DNA from: Achromobacter sp. HZ34
GTDB lineage: Bacteria > Pseudomonadota > Gammaproteobacteria > Burkholderiales > Burkholderiaceae_B
Assembly: GCF_002209485.1 (NCBI RefSeq)
Contig: NZ_NJIX01000002.1
Location: forward strand, 1,054,001-1,118,000
Direction of reading: 5' to 3'
Length of the DNA stretch: 64,000 nt
Shown: positions 36,826 through 45,483 of the stretch, piece after piece
Position numbering within the stretch: position 1 is the stretch's first letter
Layout: the number at the start of each line of letters is the position of its first letter
The notes under the pieces: model-generated
Databases searched by the model: none
What the model was told of the DNA's origin: nothing
The model's input: the letters and a program-made list of their open reading frames with translations, nothing else
Translations under genes and position numbers: made by a program

Positions 36826-38616
36826 ATGGCAGCGATCCCTATCCGTACTCCCCTGCGCGCGCGCTTTGCCCGCATCGCGGGCATAGGCGGCGCCGTGCCG
36901 GCGCTGTGTTTCCTGGCGCTGTTCTTCTGCCTGCCGGTGGCCGAGATCCTGGTCAACGCCGTCGTCGGCCAGGAAGGCCAATTGAGCGTGGCGCAGTTCC
37001 AGCGCCTGGCGGGCAACGCGGTTTATCTGCGCGTGCTGGGCAACACCTTCCTGATCTCGCTGCTCACCGCGCTGGGCTGCATCCTCATCGGCTATCCCAT
37101 TGCGTATTTCCTCAGCCGCCTGCCGGACCGCGGCCGCGCGCGCTGGCTGGTTTGGCTGCTGATTCCCTTCTGGACCAGCTGGCTGGTCAAGACCTTCGCC
37201 TGGATACTGCTGCTGTCGCGCACGGGTGTGTTCGGCACCTTCCTGGTGTGGACCGGCATCGATGCCAGCCCGTCCGCGCTGGCGCCCTCCATGGGCGGCG
37301 TGCTGGCCGGCATGATCCACGGCATGCTGCCGCTGGCCATCATGACCATGTTGCCCATCATGCAGGGCATCGGCGACAGGCTGACGCTGGCCGCACAGAC
37401 CCTGGGCGCATCCCGCATCGAGGCCTTCTTCACGGTCTACCTGCCGCTGTCCATGCCCGGCGTGGCCGCCGCGGGACTGCTGGTGTTCATCACCAGCCTG
37501 GGCTTTTTCATCGTGCCTGCTTTGCTGGGTACGCCGGCGCAGACCATGGTCGCGCAACTGGTGATCTCGACCATCCTGGAGCTGTTCGACATGCATTTCG
37601 CGGGCGCGCTATCGCTCGTGCTGCTGATCTGCGCCCTGGTCGTGTTCCTGCTGTACGACAAGCTGGTCGGCCTTTCCACCCTGGGCGGCGGCGATACGGC
37701 GCGGCCGCCGGGCACCTCGCGCATCATCCGTCTGCTGGTGGTGATCGGCCGCGTGGTCGACGGCGCGGCGCGCGGGCTGGCCGGCCTGACCGGCCGGCGT
37801 GCGGCCCGGCATGCGGACACCGCGGCACGGGACGCCAACCAGCCTGGCCTGCCGGGCCTGCGCGTCTACGCCTGGGTGGTGATGCTGGTGCTGCTGCTGC
37901 CGGTCGCCATCATCCTGCCCATTGCCTTCACCGATTCCTCCTTTCTCGCCTTCCCGCCGCGCGGCTTCAGCCTGCGCTGGCTGGAAGGTTTCTTCACCTC
38001 GCCCATCTGGCAGGCTGCCCTGTTTCGCTCGCTGGGCGTGGCGCTGGCCACCGCCATCGGTTCGCTGGCGTTGGGGTTCGGCGGCGCGCTGGCGCTGGTG
38101 CGCTTGTCGCCGACCGCCGCCAAGGCCACCTTCGCCTTCCTGATCGCGCCCTTGATCGTGCCGCGCATCGTCACCGCGGTGGGCCTGTTCTACCTGTTTT
38201 CCCGTCTCGGCCTGGCGGGCACCAATACAGGGCTGGTCATCGGCCACATGGTGCTGGCCATACCCTATGTCGTGATCACGATGGCGGCCGCCCTGAAGAA
38301 TTTCGACTGGCGCCTGGTGGATGCCGCCTACACGCTGGGCGCGTCGCCCTTGAACCGGCTGACGACCGTGATGCTGCCGCTGCTCAAGCCCGCGCTGGTC
38401 GCCTCCTTCCTGTTCGCCTTCCTGGTTTCCTTCGACGAACTGACCATCGCCATCTTCGTCAGCGGCGGCCTGAAAACCACGCTGCCCAAGCAGATGTGGG
38501 ACGACATGCTGTTGTCCGCCAATCCCACGCTGGCCGCTGTTTCCTTCGTATTGGTGATGGCCATCGCCGTCGCCGTGCTGCTGCTTTCCCTGACCCGGCG
38601 CAATCGCGCACGCTAA
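36826..38616 (+). CDS. Fused ABC transporter permease (PotB-PotC type in one chain)
   Basis: 596 aa containing two permease units of about six helices each. Unit 1 covers 1-290 with EAA loop LTLAAQTLGASRIEAFFTVYLP. Unit 2 covers 345-590 with EAA loop VDAAYTLGASPLNRLTTVMLP. A charged linker (GRRAARHADTAARDANQ) joins them. In most polyamine-type importers these are separate genes. ATG 36826 begins 17 bases after the ATPase gene. Confidence 0.93.
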   Translation: MAAIPIRTPLRARFARIAGIGGAVPALCFLALFFCLPVAEILVNAVVGQEGQLSVAQFQRLAGNAVYLRVLGNTFLISLLTALGCILIGYPIAYFLSRLPDRGRARWLVWLLIPFWTSWLVKTFAWILLLSRTGVFGTFLVWTGIDASPSALAPSMGGVLAGMIHGMLPLAIMTMLPIMQGIGDRLTLAAQTLGASRIEAFFTVYLPLSMPGVAAAGLLVFITSLGFFIVPALLGTPAQTMVAQLVISTILELFDMHFAGALSLVLLICALVVFLLYDKLVGLSTLGGGDTARPPGTSRIIRLLVVIGRVVDGAARGLAGLTGRRAARHADTAARDANQPGLPGLRVYAWVVMLVLLLPVAIILPIAFTDSSFLAFPPRGFSLRWLEGFFTSPIWQAALFRSLGVALATAIGSLALGFGGALALVRLSPTAAKATFAFLIAPLIVPRIVTAVGLFYLFSRLGLAGTNTGLVIGHMVLAIPYVVITMAAALKNFDWRLVDAAYTLGASPLNRLTTVMLPLLKPALVASFLFAFLVSFDELTIAIFVSGGLKTTLPKQMWDDMLLSANPTLAAVSFVLVMAIAVAVLLLSLTRRNRAR

Positions 38617-38620
38617 TCGC

Positions 38621-40234
38621 ATGCATCCTCACCCCCATCCCTACACCCGGTACTTCCCTGCGCGGCACGACGATGACGCCCTGGATGTGGTTGCCATCTT
38701 GCGCCATGGCTTGAGCACGGATCCTGCTCGTCCCTTGTTCTCCTTCGACGGCGATGGGTGGCAGGCCGGACGTGTGCGGGCGCAAGTGGCGCGCACGCAG
38801 GCGGCATTGCGCGGGCTGGGCATACGGGCGGGCGACCGCGTGGCGGTCATGCTGGACAACAGCCCGGAACATATGGCGCTGATCTATGCCCTGATGCTGA
38901 TGGGCGCGGTGTGGGTGCCGGTCAACACCAAGCTGAAGACGCCGGGCATTGACTATCTCATCCAGCACTGCAAGCCCGTGCTGTTCATTGCCGGACAGTC
39001 CTATCTGGAATACGCGCGCGCGGCGCATCAGGCTGCGGGGGCCACGCGACTGGTGCCTGAAGAGGATCTGTGGACGGAAACAGCCGCCCCCCCAGGCCAT
39101 ATCCATGGCGCCGACGGCAGTCCTCCAGCGGACGCGCCACGGGACACGGGGGATCTACTGCTAGCGCCCGTCAAGCCGGAAGATTTGCTCTGCATCATCT
39201 ACACCTCCGGCACCACCGGCGCGCCCAAGGGCGTGCTGTTCACGCACCGCATGATGCGCATTGCCAGCGAATCCGCCCTGGTGGTTGCCGACGTGCGCGA
39301 CGGCGACCGCCTGTTCCTGTGGGAACCGCTGTGCCACATCGGCGGCGCGCAGATGCTGCTGGCGCCGTTCCTGGCGCGCACGGTGCTGTCCGCCGTCCCG
39401 CGTTTCTCGGCCAGCCGTTTCTGGGAGCAGATCGCGCAGGAGCGCTGTACGCAGCTGCATTACCTGGGCGGCATCCTGGACATCCTGATGCGGCAACTGG
39501 GCGAGACGCCGGCGCCAGCGCACACCTTGCGGCTGGGCTGGGGCGCTGGTGTATCGCGGCAGAACTGGCGCACCGTGCGCGAACGCCTGGGCATCGCGCT
39601 GCGTGAGTGCTACGGCATGACCGAAGGCTCCAGTTTCGCGACCGTGAATACCGACGATCTTCCCGGCTCCATCGGCAAGGCGCTGCCGTGGCTGAACATC
39701 GAGCTGCTGGACGAACAGGACCGGCCCGTGCCCGTCGGCGAATTGGGGCAGATCGTCGTGTCCTCGGCCATCCCGGGTACGTTCTTCTCCGGCTACCTGG
39801 ACAATCCCTCGGCCACGGCAGAGGCTCTGCGGGGCGGCAAGCTCTACACGGGCGACATCGCGCGCGCGGACCGCGATGGGCATCTGTATTTCGTCGGCCG
39901 GCGCACCGACAGCATGCGCATACGCGGCGAAAACGTGTCGGCCTGGGAAGTGGAGCGCGTCGTCCTCAGCCATCCGGACGTAGCCGCGGCGGCAGCGATA
40001 GGCGTGGCGTCGGACATTGGCGAGCAGGAGATCCTGCTGTATGTGCAATGGCGCGTGGAGCACGGCGGCTCGTTCGAGCCGCTGTCACGCTGGCTGGGCG
40101 AGCATCTGGCGTCCTATCAATGGCCGCGCTATTACGCGGCGGTGGCGCAGTTCGAACTGACGCCCAGCGAACGCATCCGCAAGCATCAGCTATCGCGCGC
40201 GGTGGATCAGGCCTGGGACCGCCAGCGACGCTGA
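38621..40234 (+). CDS. AMP-dependent CoA ligase (CaiC-like)
   Basis: 537 aa ANL-family acyl-CoA synthetase. A3 motif IIYTSGTTGAPKG, A5 ECYGMTEG, A7 YTGDIAR, A8 RRTDSMRIRGENVSAWEVE. At the A10 position, where a catalytic Lys normally sits (PxxxxGK), the sequence reads LTPSERIRKHQL. The Lys is replaced by Arg, as in some crotonobetaine/carnitine ligase-like proteins. It starts four bases after the permease gene and ends directly against the stop of the convergent IclR gene. It likely activates the acid imported by the upstream ABC system before the hydratase acts. Confidence 0.9.
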   Translation: MHPHPHPYTRYFPARHDDDALDVVAILRHGLSTDPARPLFSFDGDGWQAGRVRAQVARTQAALRGLGIRAGDRVAVMLDNSPEHMALIYALMLMGAVWVPVNTKLKTPGIDYLIQHCKPVLFIAGQSYLEYARAAHQAAGATRLVPEEDLWTETAAPPGHIHGADGSPPADAPRDTGDLLLAPVKPEDLLCIIYTSGTTGAPKGVLFTHRMMRIASESALVVADVRDGDRLFLWEPLCHIGGAQMLLAPFLARTVLSAVPRFSASRFWEQIAQERCTQLHYLGGILDILMRQLGETPAPAHTLRLGWGAGVSRQNWRTVRERLGIALRECYGMTEGSSFATVNTDDLPGSIGKALPWLNIELLDEQDRPVPVGELGQIVVSSAIPGTFFSGYLDNPSATAEALRGGKLYTGDIARADRDGHLYFVGRRTDSMRIRGENVSAWEVERVVLSHPDVAAAAAIGVASDIGEQEILLYVQWRVEHGGSFEPLSRWLGEHLASYQWPRYYAAVAQFELTPSERIRKHQLSRAVDQAWDRQRR

Positions 40235-41041
40235 TCAGAACTGGCCGGATATCGCGCCGGCCGCGGCGATCACCAGATTGGAGATGCGCTGCTCATCCTT
40301 CGTCCCGCGCCAGCGCGCGCGCGACACCGCCACGTTGACGGCGGCGATGGGATGGCCACGAGCGTCCAGGATGGGCGCCGCCGTGGAGATGTCGCCGATG
40401 TAGAACTCGCCCTTGGTATGCGAATAGCCCTGCTGGCGAAACGTCTCCAGCCGACTCATGATGGCAGGACGGTCGGCCACGGTCTGGGGCGTATGGGCGA
40501 TCAAGTCCGAGCGATCCAGCACGTCGCTTACCTGCTCGTCGGGCAGGCGCGACAGGATCGCCAGCCCGGGAGCCGTACAGTAAGCAGGCAGGCGGCTGCC
40601 GGTGATCACGTGGGGATTCAATACGTGCTGGCTGACGATGCGCAACGTGAAGACGATATCCGTCCCTTCGAGCACCGTGATGTTGGCGGTCTCTTCCGTT
40701 TCGCGGCTCAACTGGTTCAGATAGGGTGCGGCGCGGCGCACCAGCTCGTTCGACGCCAGGTAATGGAAAGCGAAATCCAGCAGCCGCGGCGACAGGCTGT
40801 AGGTCTTCGTAAACGGATCCTTGACCAGGTAGCGCAGCGTGGTCAGCGTGAAGGTGAAACGCTGCGCCGCACTCATGTCCAGGTCCGCCAGGCTGGCGAT
40901 CTGCGATAGTGACAAGCGCGAGTGCTTGTCGTCGAATACCGTCAGTACCCGCATGGCCTTTTCCACGGAGTTGACGAACAGCGTGGAAGAAGCGCCGGGC
41001 AGATCGCTATCGTCTTGCTTGGTACGCGTGCGAGGTTCCAC
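40235..41041 (-). CDS. IclR-family transcriptional regulator
   Basis: 268 aa. Winged helix-turn-helix at about 23-85 (LFVNSVEKAMRVLTVF, LSQIASLADLDMSAAQRFTFTLTTLRYL). Effector domain thereafter (GSRLPAYCTAPGLAIL, GEFYIGDISTAAPILDARG). The stop abuts that of the CoA-ligase gene with no gap. It is closely related in layout to the IclR encoded at 47609. Its own upstream region carries a palindromic motif also found upstream of the enoyl-CoA hydratase, so it probably controls that cluster and itself. Confidence 0.94.
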   Translation of the reverse strand: MEPRTRTKQDDSDLPGASSTLFVNSVEKAMRVLTVFDDKHSRLSLSQIASLADLDMSAAQRFTFTLTTLRYLVKDPFTKTYSLSPRLLDFAFHYLASNELVRRAAPYLNQLSRETEETANITVLEGTDIVFTLRIVSQHVLNPHVITGSRLPAYCTAPGLAILSRLPDEQVSDVLDRSDLIAHTPQTVADRPAIMSRLETFRQQGYSHTKGEFYIGDISTAAPILDARGHPIAAVNVAVSRARWRGTKDEQRISNLVIAAAGAISGQF

Positions 41042-41061
41042 TTCGGGCAGCCCATTGAGGC

Positions 41062-41098
41062 TTATTGCATATAAACAGGGCTTATTTTATAGCAATAG
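41062..41098 (-). promoter_or_regulatory. IclR-type operator candidate upstream of its own gene
   Basis: Inverted half-sites TTATTGCATATAA (41062-41074) and TTTTATAGCAATAG (41085-41098) share the core TATTGC/GCAATA. GCTTATTTTATAGCAATA at 41080-41097 matches 16 of 18 bases of the element before the enoyl-CoA hydratase gene. Confidence 0.6.
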
Positions 41099-41218
41099 GC
41101 GGACATTGACGCCGCAGACTACGGCCTCGGCGATGCCGCGGCCGGGCTCAGACCTTGCGACTGCTGCTATGCTTCCTGCTAATCCCTGGCGAATGCTGTC
41201 ACGGGAACCGGGAATGCG

Positions 41219-42427
41219 ATGCTATCCACACTAATCTACCGTAGCCGCATGCAAGACGGAATGACGGCGCAAGAGATCGAACGGCTTACCGCTGCTGCCC
41301 GCGCTCGTAACGATGCGCTGGGCATCACGGGCATCCTGTTGTTCGACGGATTGCATTTTATCCAGGTGCTCGAAGGTCCCGATGCGGCGGTGGATGAACT
41401 TTTCGAGTCTATTTCCCAGGACCGGCGCCACTGCCACGTCGTCAGGCTTTTGCGCGACCATGCGCCGTCACGCCGGTTCGCCAGCACGGGAATGGAATTA
41501 CTGGATCTCAGGCTCTATCCCGCGGGTGGCGGCCTTGACGCCCTGCTTGCCAAGGTGACGGGCAGCCAGGCCTACGAGGACCGCGTGCTGAAGATACTGC
41601 GGCCCTACGCCGAAGGCGGATGGAAAGACCATTTCGTCGAAGGCGCCGACGCCGCGCAGTGGGTCTTCCCGCAGATCGATGCCGCGCCTGCCGCGCCCGC
41701 GCGGCGCTTACGCAGCGGCCAACCCTGCCAATTCGCCCTCCAGCCCATCGTCGATCCCTTGAGCCGGACCATCAGTTCTTATGAAGCGTTGCTGCGCAGC
41801 GCTTCGGGCGGTCCTCCGGATGCGTATTTTTCCGCGCTTCCCAAAGAGGACTTGTACGAAGCCGACCTGCGCTCGAAAGTACACGCGTTCGAACTGGTCA
41901 ACGAGCTCGGCATCCGTGATTGCAAACTGTCCATCAATCTTTTTCCCTCGTCATTGGTGGAGATTCCCAATGCCGTGGATATCCTCCTGCGGCAGATCGC
42001 GGACGCGACGTTGGTGCCACAGCAAGTCATCGTGGAGGTCACCGAACAGGAAGCCATCTCCAGCCTGAAGACATTTGCTTCGGCGATCGCGGAGTTGCGC
42101 CGCGCCGGCATAGGCGTGGCCATCGACGACTTCGGCGCCGGGTTCGCGGGCCTGGCGCTGCTGGCCGAGTTCCAGCCTGACAAGCTGAAGATAGACAGGA
42201 CGATCATCAACGCCATCCATACCGATGGCGCGCGCCAGGCCATCGTTCGCTCCATGCTGCAAGCGTGCGCCGCGATGGGGATAACGCCGGTCGCTGAAGG
42301 GGTGGAGACCGTGGAGGAATGGTGCTGGCTGCAGGCAGCCGGGGTCGAACGGTTTCAGGGCTATCTTTTTGCCAGGCCTGCCTTGAACAGCGTTCCCCAG
42401 GTCAGGTGGCCCGAGCCCGCAGGCTGA
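41219..42427 (+). CDS. BLUF-EAL blue-light-regulated c-di-GMP phosphodiesterase
   Basis: 402 aa. BLUF domain (1-95): flavin-contact Tyr7, Asn31 and Gln49 have exactly the spacing of AppA Tyr21/Asn45/Gln63. The semi-conserved Trp position is Thr90, while Met92 is kept. EAL domain (170-400): SYEALLR, LSINLFPSSL, VEVTEQEA, AIDDFGAGFAGL, LKIDRT, PVAEGVET and GYLFARP are all present, so the catalytic metal residues appear intact. It is expected to hydrolyse c-di-GMP in response to blue light, like YcgF-type proteins but with an apparently active EAL. Isolated gene after an IclR gene. Confidence 0.95.
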   Translation: MLSTLIYRSRMQDGMTAQEIERLTAAARARNDALGITGILLFDGLHFIQVLEGPDAAVDELFESISQDRRHCHVVRLLRDHAPSRRFASTGMELLDLRLYPAGGGLDALLAKVTGSQAYEDRVLKILRPYAEGGWKDHFVEGADAAQWVFPQIDAAPAAPARRLRSGQPCQFALQPIVDPLSRTISSYEALLRSASGGPPDAYFSALPKEDLYEADLRSKVHAFELVNELGIRDCKLSINLFPSSLVEIPNAVDILLRQIADATLVPQQVIVEVTEQEAISSLKTFASAIAELRRAGIGVAIDDFGAGFAGLALLAEFQPDKLKIDRTIINAIHTDGARQAIVRSMLQACAAMGITPVAEGVETVEEWCWLQAAGVERFQGYLFARPALNSVPQVRWPEPAG

Positions 42428-42482
42428 GCGGCCAGGAGCAGCGTTGGGCGTCCTGTTTGGCGTTGCCTTCGCAGCCTGAACG

Positions 42483-42965
42483 CTAATGGCCACGCGTGGC
42501 GCAAAGGACTTCCACCAGATTCCCGAGATGCCGGTTCCCTGCCAGGGCGCCCGTGCGCACGCAGACCCGGTGATGACGCGCCGCCCAGGGTTCGGTCAGT
42601 GGCACGATGGCAACGCGTTCGGGGTCGCGCCGGCCCAGGACCGACTCGGGAACGATGCTGATGCCGGCGCCTGACGCCACCAGGCGCACGATCGCGTCGA
42701 AGTTGGCGACCTGCACTCGCACGTCCAGGCGGCTGCCCAGCGCGGCAGCCTGGTTCATCAGGTAGGTATGCAGCGCCGAGCCGTTTTGCTGACAGATCCA
42801 GGGCTCGCCAAAACACTCGGAAAAACGCAAGGCGCCATGCTGGCTCAGGCGGCTGCCCGGCGGCACCACCACGACGAAGCGATCCTCGCGATAAGGCAGG
42901 TACTCCAGATCGGGATGATCGGCGTCGACGGCCACCACGCCAATATCCGCCCGCCCTTGGGCCAC
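42483..42965 (-). pseudogene. Truncated LysR-type regulator (C-terminal half only)
   Basis: The reading frame encodes about 160 residues of a LysR effector-binding domain (AQGRADIGVVA, FVVVVPPGSRL, GAGISIVPESVLGRRD). It lacks the DNA-binding domain and the first half of the effector domain. Homology ends near 42966. Just beyond, the plus strand shows the last 23 codons of a Bug gene. An internal deletion of a divergent LysR/Bug pair explains both. Probably non-functional. Confidence 0.75.
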
Positions 42966-42973
42966 GGCCAGGC

Positions 42974-43045
42974 AAGGCGCTGCTGGTGTCTGAAGTGAAG
43001 GACAACGGCGACATCGTGCGCCGGGCCGGCATCAAGGTCGACTGA
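42974..43045 (+). pseudogene. 3' remnant of a Bug-family receptor gene
   Basis: In frame, 23 codons end at TGA 43043-43045 and read KALLVSEVKDNGDIVRRAGI then KVD. That matches the usual C-terminus of Bug proteins (E-x-x-x-W-x-x-(I/V)(I/V)(R/K)xAGIKV). Nothing upstream in frame belongs to a Bug protein. Confidence 0.6.
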
Positions 43046-43159
43046 TCCGGCACCGCGCCCCAGCCAGCTTGGGCGTGGTCTCGATGCCTGGTGCAGTAGA
43101 CTGGCCGTTGGCAGTGGATCTGCCAGCGGCCATTCGAACATCGGGACGGGGGACTGGTA

Positions 43160-43858
43160 ATGTGCGGACGTATCGTACAGAGGCGCAACATCAATGACTA
43201 TCTCGAAAAGATCATTCGCGCGCCGACCCCCGGTGAGATCTTCGGGGTGGACCTCGTGGGGCCGCGCTATAACATCCCGCCTGGAACGCGGCCACTGGTG
43301 ATCCACGGCTTCGGCAAGGACGCTCCGCAATTCGAACGTATCTTCTGGGGCTACACGCCGTCCGGATGGAAGCGCCAGCCGATCAGCAACGCGCGGCTGG
43401 AGACGATCGCCGCGGCGAAGTGGCCATGGCAATGGCTCATGCGGGAAAACGGCCGCGTCATCGTGCCCGCCGATGGATGGTACGAATGGAAGCGCCTGAC
43501 CGACGACCCGAAGGGGCCGAAGCAGCCGTACTACATCTACCCTGCCGACCACGAACCGCTATTTTTCGCCGCCGTATGCAATTGGCGCCCGGGCCAGGAA
43601 CACGGCAAGCAACATGGCATGGCCATCGTCACCAACGACGCCCAGGGCGGCATGGTAGACGTCCACGACCGTCGTCCGGTGGCCCTGCCCGCCGAGCTGG
43701 CGCGGGAATGGATAGCTCCTGGCACGACGCAGGAGCGCGCGGCACAGATTCTTCAGGCAGGATTGCCAGAGACCTGCTTCAAATGGCATCTAGTACGGCC
43801 CGAGGTGGGCAATTCTCGCTATGAGTTGCCCAACGCCATCGAACCCATCGCAATTTGA
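43160..43858 (+). CDS. yedK: SOS response-associated peptidase YedK (SRAP/HMCES)
   Basis: 232 aa. Cys2 (MCGRIVQ) is the residue that forms the thiazolidine crosslink to abasic sites in single-stranded DNA. SNARLETI provides the conserved Asn, GWYEWK the Glu, and VDVHDRRPVAL the His. Full family length. It shields abasic sites during replication by family knowledge. No LexA box was recognised in the short upstream region. Confidence 0.94.
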   Translation: MCGRIVQRRNINDYLEKIIRAPTPGEIFGVDLVGPRYNIPPGTRPLVIHGFGKDAPQFERIFWGYTPSGWKRQPISNARLETIAAAKWPWQWLMRENGRVIVPADGWYEWKRLTDDPKGPKQPYYIYPADHEPLFFAAVCNWRPGQEHGKQHGMAIVTNDAQGGMVDVHDRRPVALPAELAREWIAPGTTQERAAQILQAGLPETCFKWHLVRPEVGNSRYELPNAIEPIAI

Positions 43859-43903
43859 AGGGAGAGGATCGCGGCGGCATCGCGGCGATCCAGGCCGGCG
43901 CCG

Positions 43904-44104
43904 TCAGGACTTCGCCGCGTCGCGCTGCGAAATCAAGGTCCCGGCGATCGCCCAGTTATCCCGCGGCACATCCTCGAACACCACGAAGACACTCTGCGGC
44001 GTGGCGCCGGCATGGTCCTGCATCGCTTGTGTGACCACCTTGGCAATGGCAGCTTTCTGTTCCGTCGTGCGGCCTTCGAGCATTTCGATACGAACGTAGG
44101 GCAT
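43904..44104 (-). CDS. 4-Oxalocrotonate tautomerase-family protein
   Basis: 66 aa, the normal length. After Met removal it starts with catalytic Pro1 (PYVRIEMLEGRTTEQK), followed by the usual beta-alpha-beta pattern, VFVVFEDVPRDNWAI and a short C-terminus. The family tautomerises 2-hydroxymuconate-type compounds or dehalogenates. Its neighbours (DadA-type dehydrogenase, YedK) give no clear substrate. Confidence 0.88.
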   Translation of the reverse strand: MPYVRIEMLEGRTTEQKAAIAKVVTQAMQDHAGATPQSVFVVFEDVPRDNWAIAGTLISQRDAAKS

Positions 44105-44207
44105 CTAATTTTTCCTATGTCTTTGAAAATCCGGACCCGGCATCACGCCTTGTCCGGGGATTTGTCTATCACGTTGCGGCGAGACCAAGACCGTCCAGCG
44201 AGGCAGA

Positions 44208-45479
44208 TCAGACCCGCCAGCCCCGAAAACGCGTTATCGAGAACGCCTTCAGATGTGCCTGCCGCGCCACTGCATCGCCACGGCCGTTGATCTCGTCCGC
44301 CAGCCAATCCGCGGTGTTGATGGACTCCGTCACACCCAGATGCCCGTGGCCGAAAGCACACCACAAGCCGGGAGCATCCGGCACGCTACCCAGTACGGGC
44401 ATCGAATCCGGCAGGCAGGGCCGATGCCCCATCCACACCGCGCCACCCTCCAGCGCGATACCGCGCAGGCCCGCGCCGGCATGCTGCTGAAGCAGCATCG
44501 CGCGGCGCGTGTTCGCCGGTCGGTCCAGCGCATCGATCTCCACGGTGCCGGCGATGCGCAGGCCCCGCGCCATGGGATTCAGGAAGACCTTGCGATCGGC
44601 CAGCACGACAATGCGCGATAAGGCATCCTGGGCACCCCCCAGCTGCAGGTGATAGCCACGCTGGGTCTGCAACGGTACGCGCAAGCCCAGGCCGGCAAGC
44701 ACACGCGCTGACCAGGCGCCCGCACTGATGACAGCGTGGTCCGCCTCCAAATCATTTGCACCGTCGGTCGCGCGCCACCCCGTGCGCGTGCGCAGGAGGG
44801 ACGTCACACGGCCCTGCACGAAGCGCGTGCCGGCCTGCCGCGCTGCCGCCGCGATGGCCTCGCAATAAGCCTGCGGGTCCGTCACCCGGCCTTCATCCGG
44901 CAGGAAAACGCCCGCGGTATAACCCGGCGCAACGGCCGGTTCGAGTTCACGGATGGCGGCCGCGTCCACACGCTCGACACGCAGGCCGCGCGCCGCCTTC
45001 ATAGCCCAGCCTGTCGCGTCCTTGCCCATGGCCGCGACATCCGGGTAGACATGCAGCTGCCCATCCCGGCGCACCAGATCCGGCCGGCCGATTTCATCGG
45101 CGAGCCGGGCATGGCGCCCGACGGCCCCTTTCAGCAAAGGCTTCAACGCGTCGGCGATACGTTCCACGGTGCCACGCCGCGCCGAATGCGCAAACCGAGC
45201 CAGCCAGGGCGCGCCGCGCAACCAGTACCGGGCCGGGATGTGCAGCGGCCCGGCGGGATCCAGCAGCATCGATGCCGTGTCCTTGAGCAGGCCCGGCATG
45301 GCCAAGGGCACGACCGAGCCGGATGACAAGGCGCCCGCATTGCCCGACGAGCACTGCGAGCCGGGCGCGTTGGGATCCATCACCGTGACGGACACCCCGC
45401 TACGCTGCAGGACGTACGCCGTGCACAAGCCGACGATGCCGGCACCGATGACGAGGGCCGTACGAGTTTCACTAGACAT
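44208..45479 (-). CDS. D-amino-acid dehydrogenase (DadA-like FAD oxidoreductase)
   Basis: 423 aa. FAD-binding VIGAGIVGLCTAYVLQRSG at the N-terminus, SQCSSGNAG next to it (DadA family), QRGYHLQLGG mid-protein and GHGHLGVTESIN near the C-terminus. It oxidises D-amino acids to 2-oxoacids and passes electrons to the respiratory chain at the membrane. It lies four bases after a Bug receptor gene on the same strand. The divergent neighbour is a dipeptidase, which fits use of D-residue peptides. Confidence 0.88.
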   Translation of the reverse strand: MSSETRTALVIGAGIVGLCTAYVLQRSGVSVTVMDPNAPGSQCSSGNAGALSSGSVVPLAMPGLLKDTASMLLDPAGPLHIPARYWLRGAPWLARFAHSARRGTVERIADALKPLLKGAVGRHARLADEIGRPDLVRRDGQLHVYPDVAAMGKDATGWAMKAARGLRVERVDAAAIRELEPAVAPGYTAGVFLPDEGRVTDPQAYCEAIAAAARQAGTRFVQGRVTSLLRTRTGWRATDGANDLEADHAVISAGAWSARVLAGLGLRVPLQTQRGYHLQLGGAQDALSRIVVLADRKVFLNPMARGLRIAGTVEIDALDRPANTRRAMLLQQHAGAGLRGIALEGGAVWMGHRPCLPDSMPVLGSVPDAPGLWCAFGHGHLGVTESINTADWLADEINGRGDAVARQAHLKAFSITRFRGWRV

Positions 45480-45483
45480 AGAG

